Part shown: piece by piece, positions 28,401 through 41,600 of the stretch | How the letters are laid out: every line of letters begins with the position of its first letter | Numbering within the stretch: the first letter of the stretch is position 1 | Assembly (NCBI RefSeq): GCF_021155765.1 | Contig: NC_060106.1 | Location: 13,666,031 to 13,730,030 of the forward strand | DNA from: Diprion similis | Taxonomy: Eukaryota; Arthropoda; Insecta; Hymenoptera; Diprionidae | Direction: 5' to 3' | DNA: 64,000 nucleotides | The notes under the pieces: model-generated | Told to the model about the DNA's origin: nothing | The model's input: the letters and a program-made list of their open reading frames with translations, nothing else | Database searches by the model: none | Program-made: the position numbers and the translations under genes

Positions 28401-31400
28401 TCTGCCAAAGGAAAATAATAATGAGAAAAATAATAATAAATAATAAATGAAAAAAATTATCCCATGACAATTGAATCGTAACGCGATAATACAGCGGGCT
28501 AATATAGTCGCGGTACAGCTCTTGGGCATTCACAGTTAAAGTTATTATGAAACACGATACCAGCTGGACAGACAATGGCCAGCTTGACTCCCTGTAACAG
28601 AGCAAGGAGAACGCGTGAAGTATCTTATTTTATCTCTGCGAGCTCCAGCTCTCGAACGGTATTGAATTACGAGTTAATTTCAGTTCAGTTATAAACTGTG
28701 TACGTATATACGTACACATTCATACCTGGATGTGGCGGAGAAGAAGCCCGCGTTGTACACGCGGTTTAACACCGCGAACTCGCGTGCATCGCTGCGCAAT
28801 TATATATGAAGGAGTTAGGTGGGTTTCGAAAGTTCAAAAACAGCTTATTTTCACTAATTTTTTTCGCATGATCTATCAAATGAAATATTTTATGTAAACT
28901 TTTTAGCATATACGAAAGATACATATCTGATGGACACTTTGTGAAATGTTCGTTTTTCATTATTTTTTAAATATTTCATTTGATATATATGCGAGAAAAA
29001 AATTAGTGAAAATATGCTTTTTTTCAGCCTTCGATACCCGCCTAACCCATTAAGAACAAATCAGGTTTAAACGATTCTGCAGAAAATCTTGACGCGGCAT
29101 CGGCTAATCGTCGAGGAGGAGCGAATGCACACAAATGTAGGTGGCAATAGGCTGAGAATCCTCGCGGTTCGAATAACCTTTCACCAAGGTTGCGCGATTT
29201 CATTATACATATCTATGTATACCATATACTGTGAATGTATACATGTATTATGTGTCATTTTTATCCACTTATAACCCGTCTTTGCTACCGCAGCAGCAGT
29301 TTATATAATTTATAGTTATACCTACAACGTGCATCCGTATATATATAGCAATTATGCACGTCCTTTTTTAACGTCGCTCTTGTCTTGTGACTGCTTTGAT
29401 CTTTTATTTCGACCAAATGCAGCAGTAGTGCGTATTATACTACAGTCACCATACATCGAATTTCATGAGCTTCCATTAAAAAGTAATTGAATGCATCTCC
29501 TCTCTGTATACACACTATTACATGTGTGATCGGTAAACTTTTAAAACTTTGGTAACTAATTCGGGGTGGAAAAATGAATAAGTATTACTTCTAACCGTTA
29601 CTGTTGATCCTCGAGCGAATTGGCGAGATGGAGTCTATTATTTGGCAATGAAAATATCGTAACGTGAACTGCAGGATTTCACCGTTCGTGAAAGGTTCTG
29701 CAGTGTAAATCTGAATATAAATGAACGGTGACAAGGTAAAACGATGTAGTCTCTCTCGGGAATCAGCCCTGAACTTTTGTAATCAATCAAATTTTGGGGG
29801 AGTTTCTTTGCTTGTCTGGAAAATCTTAATGATGGCACTTGCACAGTTCTGCCTTGATTACCCTTCAAATATACCCTTAATTAGCGACGATAGGATAAAT
29901 AACGCGGTAAAGGAAAGAGATTCTTCTATTAATACTATGAATACTATTTACTATTCATTCATCCTCTCTCGAATCTTTTTCGTTATTTATATTTTAATGG
30001 TTGAAAATTTATCCCCGCGCGATTGTGAATCAGCCGTTGACGTTTACGACATACTAAAATCTATCTTAAATATAGATACACTTGCCAGTAGCAACGTTCA
30101 TACACGTCGACGTATTAATTGCGAATTATTTTACTATCCCGCCTTTTTGTACGAAGAGAAACACGATTGTCAATCGTCTTCGTTGTTCTATAAATATCCC
30201 CACTTTATTATGGGGGGGACTACAGTGAAATTTTGATAGGTGATTGAATTTTTTTTTCAGGACACATACTACCGTAATATAATTTTTGTTGCGAGGAATT
30301 TTTGATCACATCTTTTATAGTCGTTTCAAAAATCAAAAACTCGATATTATCAAAATTTCACTGTAGTTCCCCCTTAATGAAACATTTACTCTGTATATAC
30401 ACACACGTACGTGCATATATACACCTTTACGTAGATGTACAACAAGATTATGAAATATACAGTTGTGATGAAAAAACGTCGCAAATCTATTGCCACGCGT
30501 TAATATCAAATAATTTTAATAAGGCACGATGTGTGTAATAATATGACGTAAGTCGAGGTTTTTATTAAGTACATTAGCGACAGTGTCATAATTTTTTCAT
30601 TCAACTCGTTACACTGCATCGTGTGCACAACGGCCCCTTCCGTCGCTCCTCAGGATTTATTATACACACGATGACACAGCGAAAGTCGACATTTGCCTGT
30701 AAAAGTTATAACACCTCGCTGTACGGTATGATTTATATGTATAAAGGAAAGAATATCAACAAATTTCAAAGAATTGGGACATCGTGCATGTATGTATTAT
30801 ATACTTGCTGCGTGAAAAGAATCGTCTAACCGATAAAAATCGTCTTAATATTCTCCAGAGACACTAAATCCGAAATTAAATCGATAAATAATCCGAAGAA
30901 AATTATACGCAAAGACACATCGTGCGAGTGGATTATATTTTTAGCGTTTACCGCGGTCTTAACAAATTTGCGAAATATTAAGAGACGATGAAACGCACGA
31001 AGCGGACTCTCGACCTGCCGATCGGCCCACGAAGAACGCGAGAAAGTGAAAGCAGTCTCGTGAACAATACATGTTAACCGATGCTAAATAGTTGGGTATC
31101 TATATAACAGAGCACCACGTATAAGGAATGAGACCTCGGACTTCCCCAGTCGGTGCAAAAATTTTCTCCCTAAGGTTGTGCCTGCATGCACCTCGTTTTA
31201 TATTACGTTCAAGAAGCACGAAAAACCTTTTGGCTTACTTAATCGTGCAGTCGCAGCTTGGGGAACAAAAGTTTGGTTTACAATTGCGTTTCGCCAATAT
31301 AATTCTTCATCACAGGTTAACCTTTAAAGAGTTGGAATTTTTCCCGCCAAATTTAATGTTTTTTTTTAGAGGTATCATTCACACGAGATTGAACCTAGCA

Positions 31401-34400
31401 GCTGGAATTTGCTACAAAATGTTGTAATGTTCGTTTGAATAAGTTGATGAAATCCAAAAAAAAAAAAAAAAAAAAAAAAATGCTTTTATAGAATTACAAG
31501 GATAAAACTGAACTGCATTTTTTTATTTATAAAAAGTTGAACACATTTAGCTGCTAATTTTGTCTGTGCCAGATTCAGCTCCTTATGATTTATGTATATA
31601 AATAGTCAACACGTTCGGTGGAGTTTCCGAATTACTTGCTGGCTCCTTTGGGACACTCCGGCACTCTAAAGGTTAAGTGCAGCAGGTAGTTAACGATCCG
31701 TCTAATTCCATGTTCAAAATTCATCTCGATTCTCTATAATATATCTATTCAATAGAATGTTCCTGCAATGTTTTTATATAAACATATATAAATCCAGCGA
31801 TGAGCACCAATATTATAGATAAATTCCAACCTACATAAGTGCGCGAGATCTTTCGCTGTGTTTATGCTGCGTCAGATGTGATGTGTACTTGTAATTCTAT
31901 TCTATAACGTAAGTTGCTGTATAGCTGTACTGTGGAAGGGAACCGCTAGATAGAAACTGGAGCTCGGTTATCTTGGCCTAGTTTTCTTCCCGTGATGTCA
32001 TCGGAGATGGCATATTTCTCTCTCTCTCTCTCTCTCTCCCTCATTCTTCATACATGTACAGCGAATCCGCAAGATCTGACGACTTGGACATCGTCTATAA
32101 GCGTGATATGCATACAAATGCATAGAATATGCAATCTTTAAAGCTCATCTCGTAATCCAGTTGAATAAAATTGAGACCGTAATACGACACCTACGCAAAT
32201 CCTACTTCTTTGAGATTCTTCGTCGCACTTCTATAGGTATAATACAGATTCTTGAAAATAATCTGCAACGGCAATCCAAGTCCGTTTCAATTGGATGATT
32301 AAACTGACCACGGCGTAAAATTAACAAGCCTCTACGTCACGCTGGTCACATTTAACGTTTCAACGCATCTCGGTCACCGTTTTATAAATTCGTTTAGCAA
32401 AGTCGTGATATCTTGCCATTATTTTATTTAATTTTTTTTATTTCAACTTACTCGCAACTGATAATTTTGCCGATGAAAGGCAAAAATACGGGGTCTTTCT
32501 CTCGTAATTTATATATCTAGAGATGCGTGTCAGTTAATTTGAATGTATAAGGTATAGTACGTATATGGATGTACGTAACCCATATTTCCCACTTATGGAT
32601 ATTCGAAATGTTTACTCGACTCACTATGTATATATATATATATATATATTATGTATATCACCCCGGACGGTGTATTCGGTTGATAAATATTTGCGAACGC
32701 CGATTAACGAGTGAATTTATTGCCTTTATCATCGCGAAAGCTTCGCGCTGGATTGCGGATAATTATAAAAGCGATTCAAGTCGTGGAGTTATCCAACTTG
32801 CGAGAGCTGTTCCGGTCTGGGAAACTGGACGGAAGCCTCTTGCCTCAAGTGCGAGAACTTATTACGTCTATATCTCTGACACCATAGACTGAGAATCCTA
32901 CTTTACGGATCTAAACAATTCCAGAGCTTTGTATAAATTATTTTTTCTTCCTTGGCCATTGGTGTATATGGGAATCTCTTTTTATTACATGATCCATTTT
33001 GAAATTCGAGCAAATTTTTACCCGAAAAGGGTGCTGATAATGATGAATCTAGTAGCAATTCGTATCGACGTAGCGAATAGGAAAAATGACAAGAATAATT
33101 TCGAGCAGTAAGTCGATAAAGTTTAAAAGAATTCTATCACGGATATGATGTTTATTATGCAGCTGTCATAAAGAGGAAAACATTTCATTAGTTATCGCGG
33201 TTTGACATGTATAAGAATATACTCAGGCAGGATGTGATAAAAATTCTTCAAACATAACCGGAAATTATACGTTTAGTTACAGAATATTGGAAACGTGATT
33301 TATTAGGCGATTCAAAAGCAGATGAATACGTGCTTAAATTGAAGTCATTCTATTCGTGGAGACTGAGTTTAAACTTTAAAGATTAATCGACACGATATAG
33401 TTAAATTCCGATAGTTAAAAATAGAGAATACATAAAATCGATTTAAATAAAGTACTAAGTTTAAGAAGTGAAACCAATAAATTTCATAGACTTGTGTTCA
33501 GATCACATTAATTGTGATCAATTCCCCTTAAAAAAAAAGGAGAAATTTGGGAGTTTTTTCTCACGTAACAGCATCTATATCCACACGTGTAGGTCATATC
33601 TAAATCTCGCAATAACCAAAAAAACTCGAAATACATAGGAAATGGTGGATCTCGATACTGGCACAACATACTTTTATTTGTGGGTGTTATTATTATCATT
33701 AACGTTTATGTACACGAAACGACCGCAGGTGAACAGCCTGAGATATAAAGCAAAGTTGAAACAATATTTGGGAATGACAAAGCACGAATTTAGGTATCTT
33801 ATTTGTACGTATGATCGTATATTGTACACAGTGTCGCCGGTAAACCGGAGTTCGTAACAACTGTTTCCCAATCCTTGTATGTCAACACGGTTTTTCAGTG
33901 TAAGTAACGTCCATATGTACTTCTTACATGCCGCGAAAGTATATTATGCACTTGGGATATAGATATACGTGTGAATATTACCTACGTGTCGCACGTAATC
34001 GAGAAATTTATACAGCTGAAATGAACAAATAAATAAATAAACTTGTGCTGTTGATTTCTATTGCATAATATAACTTCACTTAGTAACAATTGTATTGCCC
34101 TCGATCTTGCTCTCCATCTTTATAGCAGGGGGGTCTTGACGAAATTGTTTCGGACGGCTGTCGTGCGTGTATTCAATAAATTTCGAATCAACGTCAGACG
34201 AAGGATGGTTCATAGTTTAACGATAGTGGTCAACATGCTTCGTATCTTTTCTTGATATATTCGATAAACGTTCATGGAACTACTGACTTGTATATACATA
34301 TATATGTATAATAATTCTTCGGTGGGCATTGTTCAATCGAATGAGCGCGTGTATTTATTAGCGTATCTCATACGCATGTTTCGTTATAATTTATGGCTGC

Positions 34401-35570
34401 ATGGAATCTAGTAATATCTCGTCGATAAATTATTCAGATTATTATACAGAAGTGAAAGACATCGTTGTTGAATTTTTATAGTTCCTCGATTTGAGAATTA
34501 ACTCACGGTTGTCGCAAACTTAGAAAGTCGGGAAAGTCGGGAAAAGATCTAATAAGTTTACTTCACCGGGAAAGCGTGCAGAAGGAAACGTTGCAGAGAA
34601 TTTAATCCAAAAGTATCTTGACACTACGCTATAAATTATACAAATACCGATATCAATTTTGTGATCGAAAATTTCTAACGTGAACCTGTAATTTGAGGAT
34701 AATTTTTTATATTACATTCGCCCCAGACTTCTCATCATTTTTCTCGTCTCACGGTCTCCCGCTTTTTGGATCCTGGGTTGTAGCAGCTGAGAGGCTCCTA
34801 ACGATGTGTGATCTACTCCAAGATAGGAATTCAACACATTCGAGACACATTCGCTCGATTCACATGTAATCGATATCCAGCTCGCGATCTGCATAAATTC
34901 ACGATCTTTTAATTTCCCGCGTGTCGAGGCAATGCCAATATAATTTACATTTCACTTTCCTCGTGGAGAGTAGTAATCACGTGGTTCCGAGTTCACGTCG
35001 TGAAAGCTTTCGACAACGAGTTAGACATTACGCCTTATACTTGTAAGGAGCTTACTTGTCTCGCCTGCACTTCCGTTCACCAGCTTCTATGGGCGTATAT
35101 CGACACGTAGTCGATTGGCATAATAATTAGTATCGCAAAATTTATAACTGTTGAACTAAACGTTGTTACTCGTTAACCATAATGATACGACATAATAGAC
35201 GTCGTCGTCACGGGCGGTGCAAACGTATCATATTTTATGCCCGGCGGATAAAAAGTACTTAGCTACTCGCTTAAAACTGCTCGACCGTTCCAAAAACTTA
35301 TATCCTATGTGTACCAACGAGCATTATAAAACCTTGGTTATAGTTTGTTTATTTTCCACAGGCATCGTAACTTCGCTGCCTGTTTGCACAGCTTGAAAGG
35401 CATCACACATATAAAGGGTTCCATTTAGCCGACCCTTTATCTCTGGCTTCTTCACCGCTTAACAACCGTGTCTTCTTCTTCTTTTCTTCTTTTTATAACC
35501 ACTTTCTTTTCGTTGGCCGGTAACCACGTATAGGGAAAACTTCGTATTACAGCTCTGGTTCTTTTGATAA

Positions 35571-35616
<46 letters not shown>

Positions 35617-38600
35617 CTCTCTCCCTCCCTCCTACCTCCGCCCCTGTTTTCTTCCGTCTTGCGTTTAAATAGCTGGTCCTTCTTCTTCTTCTTCATCTTC
35701 TTCTTCTTCTCCTTCTTCTTACCGCGGTTATTGCCTTCTCTTCCAACCAGCCCGGCTTTCAAATCCCAGACCTACCTCACGTTGCGCCTTATTACTGTAC
35801 CTCCACTCGCACGCTTATCTTCACGGGTTCTTGGATGGTTTCGATGAGTCCTATTCATAGGCTGTTAATTGTTGCTTGGCGGGTTGCGGATATATTTAGA
35901 AAAATGAATACACTAGGCTTATATCGTAGAGTAGGACTAATACCGCAGCATTGTATATCAATTTTATTCTATCGTACGTAGCAGCAAATTGGAAGAGAAT
36001 TAGTTAATGACACGTCAATCGAATACCTATATTTAATTGCTGTAATAAGATTATACTATAGGTATCCTGGAACAGTGATAAGCCTTGAATTGCTACGTAC
36101 AGTGACTTTGTCAACTGTAAACTATTCTTATCAGGTCTCCTCACCTGGTAAACTGAAGTGAATAGGTCAACTTGTTTTTTGAAATCTTCAAATATCCGAG
36201 AATTGGTCAATTCGTCCCATCTGTTGGAAAACCAACCATTATGATGATGTGGTCGCCTTCACGAGAGGTGCACGTTGTCCAAATTTGTCTACGTATAATG
36301 TCAGTCCTGTATTCGTGTTTTTTTATGTTATCCTCGTTCCAGTTTACAAAATTTGTTTATAAAATTGCGGTGAGCAATTTGAAAGTGGCACGATAAGAAA
36401 TCTCTGTTAAATCGCTGGGCCGGCATTCGCCGCGATTTCGAGTTGCCCAATTCCGCGTTACCTAATTCAGCGCGCACGTATACGTATAATCTATCTACCA
36501 CGAGTGGTAATTCTTGCAAGTACGAGTTAGTTCACAGAACACGTGCATGTAATGAAGGAAGGAGAGAAAAAAAGAATAGAGTTTGGTTTTACTTTCATCG
36601 CGGCAACGGCTGCGAATGTTTTATTATACGTGGAAGGTATATAAATTATATACGTATCCAGCTTTGTATATCATGCTCGGGCTGCAACTATAATTACACA
36701 CACACTTATTTGTTGACACACGATTGGCTTCAAACGTAAGCAGTTATCTATTTCTCGGAACACTTTGAAACGTTTTCCTCACGATAAACATTTCCTGTAA
36801 TAACAATCGGTGTATAATATTTTATAACAGATTTATAGCTATACTAGTTACGTTTATAAATAATTGAAAAGGATAGTGAAATTGATTTCCTTCACTAATA
36901 ATAAAAATGAGAATACTGAAATATTTAATTGAAAAATTAATCAATTAACGTTGTACTTGCAGGTGAATAAAAAAAAATATTCACAAAGGAAAATGACACG
37001 GATTTGGAAATTTTTAGAATCCCTTGTGACTTCACCGTTAACATATGTATGATTGATTTATTGTCTTCTAATTTCGAATAAAATTTTTTTTTTATTTTAC
37101 AGAGGGCAAGGTCGAAGTATCGAGAGATGGGAAATACCTCAGTACACTGGCGCCGGTTAAAGTCCTCGGTGAATTGGCAATTTTATACAATTGTAAAAGA
37201 ACAGCCACCATAACAGCTGCGACCGACTGCCAATTGTGGGCCATTGATCGTCAATGCTTCCAGACTATCATGATGAGGACTGGACTTTCTCGCCAAACCG
37301 AATACACCGACTTCCTCAAGAGGTAATTTCTTATTATACACACGTTACCGTCTCAAACTTTGTTGAATTAGAATCAAGTCAGACACGTGACATCCGTAAA
37401 TTTACTTAACAAAACCCGTTGTCATCAAAGCGGTGATTCTTTCATCCGTTAATTTATTGGCCTGAATAGATACACTTGTTTTACAATGAACAATTATTAT
37501 CCTCAAGTTCATAATGCGAAACGTTGCTGAATTTACTTTCGAGCGTAATGTGTGTGTGTGTGTGTGTGTGCGTATAGTTTATTCTTTCCATGAGAATAAT
37601 AATAAATACGAAAATGGCACAAAGTATTTATGTATACTATATAAATAACATTCATCAGATTATAAGTTGGATTGAGTTGACAGATTTACGCGGCAGGCAA
37701 AAAACACGAAAAGCTTTGCGACTCTGTATAAACGCTGGAATGTTTACTGAAATGCAGGTTATTTTTCAATTGCGTAATCCGTTGAAAGGATACCAAAACG
37801 ATTGAATGGATTTTAAAATAGAACATCACCGGCAAATTTGGTATACCTCACACAAACACTTACCCTCCCCCAACACATTTACACACTCACTGCTGCTTAG
37901 AAAATGATGGAGTCGCGAGGTCTGGACCGGCGATTTGACATGCTGAAAATAATAAATTGAGGACGGGCAAGCTCTTTGAGATGGTACGAATACGTGTATG
38001 CTATATAGATAGGGTGAGCCAGCTGTATAAATAGCGCAAATGATCTGCAGCCTCATCACTCTGCCATTTACAAATTTTACCTTTTCACCTGACTGCTTTG
38101 TCAGACGGCCAACTTCGATTGAGAGTCAACGCACTCCTGAAATACTCGGAAATTTTTTTGTTATTTTTACTTTTTACATTTATCTTGCTGTCATCGAAGC
38201 TTCTTCTTAATTTCCTTTTCGTCTTTCATATTATTCCTTAGTCTTCACACACGTTTTAATTTGCGAATCCGTATTGTATAGATTGAGCTTTTTGTTAAAA
38301 AACATCGTTCTTTTTTTTCATATCTAACGATTTTAACAAGCTATGTCGACGATACGTTGCTAATTGTGCGATATTTTTATTTCGTAAATGTATAAGGTAA
38401 TCAATGTGGAATCTCAAAAGTACCACACTTGGGCAATATTGCATCGTAAATATAAATTATTCAGGTCTCAGTAATACGTGTAAACGGCAGAATCCGAAAA
38501 GAATTGTAATGAACGGACATAGTATAAGTATCGCTTATTTTATCTGGTTAATTTTTTCTTTTTTTACGCCTCAATTTTTTTATACCAGCTAAGCAAATTT

Positions 38601-41600
38601 TGTGCCTAAAATCCCAACAGATGTAAAAATACTCAGATCCATAATTAGACGGTCATTAGTAGAGCAATGGAACGACAGAAGAAAATAATATGTTATTATT
38701 ATTCGTGAGACAACTTCAATATGCTTATAACGTACAGGTATACACGAAAAATGTGCCAGATAATTTATCAATTTGATCATTCATTGTAGAGAATTTTTAA
38801 TAATTTGTATCACTGCGTTTTCACGTTAAAGCGCAATACTTGTTTGCTAAATATTCAATGCTATGCAATGAAAAGTAACGATTCTCGCGCAATACACAAG
38901 AAAGTGTGCTTTTCTGTAAATAACATATGTGATGAGTGAGCATGTAAAGTGTAAATATACCAACGTATAATTTTTATAAGCATATATATCATTAAAACAA
39001 TGAATGTTTTATGTTTGTTTAATTTCAGCGTTCCCATCTTCAAAAACCTGCCCGAAGAAACCCTCATAAAAATCTCAGACGTTTTAGAAGAGGTGAGCAT
39101 CGTAAATAATATTTTGGAACAGTGAGTCAAGATGACGAAGTAATATTAATCTGCCAGAGTTGGAGTAGAATCAACGGAATTCAACGCTGTGTAGTAGAGT
39201 GTCAATTTGTTGAATTGGCTTTTGCCTCGTGTCGTAATATTGTTACACTGTCACATTTTGGGCATAATTGAGAAGACAGATTTTATAACTAAGCCATCCA
39301 TACGCCGCGTTTTCTTGACAATATGAACTGTTATTTATTACAGACTTTCTACAATAACGGAGATTACATAATCAGACAAGGTGCAAGAGGCGATACGTTC
39401 TTTATCATAAGTAGAGGGCAGGTGCGCGTCACGATTAAACAACCTGATACCACTGAGGAAAAGTTTATTCGAACCTTGAGCAAGGGTGATTTCTTTGGAG
39501 AAAAAGCTTTGCAGGGGTAAGTTGTTACTATTTAATTTTTACAAAAATATTATGCCTCAGAAATGATTGGCTTTTGGAAATTACCCAAAATAAATATTCT
39601 CTGCTCTAAAAAAGCAGTTTCATGATGCGGAACTGATCGATCTATTTACTTTCCAGGGACGATCTTAGGACTGCCAATATTATAGCTGATGACCCAGATG
39701 GTGTGAGCTGCTTAGTTATAGATCAGGAAACATTCAAACAACTAATTTCCTCTTTAGACGAAATTAAAACTAGATACAGGGATGAGCTGGTAGTACGCAG
39801 AAGGTAATTATTACGACATTTTTTTAATTTATACTATTCAATCATGGGTTTATTATCATCTCAAAGTGCAATTATCTTGCCAAAGTTAACGCTTTACACT
39901 AATTAGTGAACAACTTAATAACCAAATAATGAAAAAATCTATATTAAAACTATGTTTCATGCTTAACTCAAGAAGTGTGTTATATTGTCTGTCTATTAAT
40001 TCTAAGGATTGTAGGATGGGTAAATATGATGAACTTATTCTCTGTATGCATTTGTGTCTTGACTTGTTTGTTGTCTAGCATTTTCCAACCTACTGCTACC
40101 AACCTTTGCTTATTTCCTAGCTTTAGTTCTTGCCAGTGATGCCAAGCCCATACGCTTCAGAGTTGTGACTAACAATATCATATCCGATTAAAATTGTGGA
40201 TATGCGGAAACAGCGCCTAATAATATTGCTAAATGTGAAAAGTATCGTGTACCCCGTACAAACTTGTATTTGCAGTATGTGTTCCAGCACAAAAAGCTAG
40301 TACAAATTTGTGCAGTACGAAGATATCTTCGATTTTTTTTTTACAGGATAGCTGTTATGTCAGAGCATGTCTGTTTTGATTTCTTATTCCTAATAGTGCT
40401 TACACTTGAACCTAACACTTTTTACTACAGTTTTTCTGGAATATCGATTTCAATAAACTCTGTGCTTTAGTTGGTGAGATTTATAGATTAGAGTACTATC
40501 TAGTGAAATAATTATACTAGTTATTATAGACAAGAATGGCATACTTGTGTAAAAGTGAAGTATGCAATGAAAGTAAACCATTTTCGCTCATGTCATCAAG
40601 GTGCTCAATATTTTAACACGATTTTTCTGTTCCTGTGAAAATAGGCTCAACGAGGAATTCAGAGATTTGCGGTTGCAAGATTTACGTCCATTGGCGACTC
40701 TTGGTGTTGGTGGTTTTGGCAGAGTAGAACTGGTACAAATTGCCGGCGACAATAGCCGGTCGTTCGCGTTGAAGCAAATGAAAAAGTCACAAATCGTAGA
40801 AACTCGTCAACAACAGCACATTATGTCTGAAAAAAAAATTATGGGAGAGGCTGACTGTGACTTTGTGGTCAAATTGTTCAAAACCTTTAAAGATAGGAAA
40901 TACTTGTACATGCTAATGGAGGCTTGCCTTGGCGGAGAATTGTGGACGGTATTAAGGGACAAAGGACATTTTGATGATAGCACTACCAGATTCTACACAG
41001 CATGTGTTGTGGAAGCTTTCGATTATCTTCATTCGCGGAATATTATCTACAGAGATCTCAAGCCTGAAAATCTTCTCTTGGATAGCCAGGGGTAAGTTAA
41101 AATTCTCTCTTTTCAATTTATGAACATTAAAGTACGTACATCGTAGTCCAATTACTGTGAGTTTATCTATGCCGCATTTTGTAACTTAAATCAATTTCTA
41201 CTTCAGATATGTCAAATTAGTAGACTTTGGTTTTGCCAAGCATTTGGATAACGGAAAAAAAACCTGGACGTTCTGTGGCACTCCAGAATATGTTGCGCCG
41301 GAAGTAATTCTCAACAAAGGACATGACATCAGTGCAGATTATTGGTCCCTTGGAGTTCTGATGTACGAACTCTTAACAGGCACACCACCGTTCACGGGAG
41401 CCGATCCCATGAAGACCTACAACATAATATTAAAAGGAATAGATGCCATAGAATTCCCAAGGTCTATTACACGGAATGCAACTGCCCTAATAAAAAAACT
41501 GTGCAGGTACGATTCTAATTATATTATAAATTATGCACACACTATATTTAGTGTTGGTTGAAAAATCGTAATCCGTACTGAGTCGGCATTGAACGCTGTG

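Larger units (their letters stand above)
23324..37102 (+). other. Large for intron (about 13.8 kb)
   Basis: Mostly AT-rich. It carries GTA, TCC, CT, TTC, TC and TA microsatellites, A tracts of 28 and 25 bases, and two inverted-repeat elements. A 171-codon open frame at 29721-30236 runs into one of these elements and is unrecognised. No additional for exon was identified. Confidence 0.6.
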
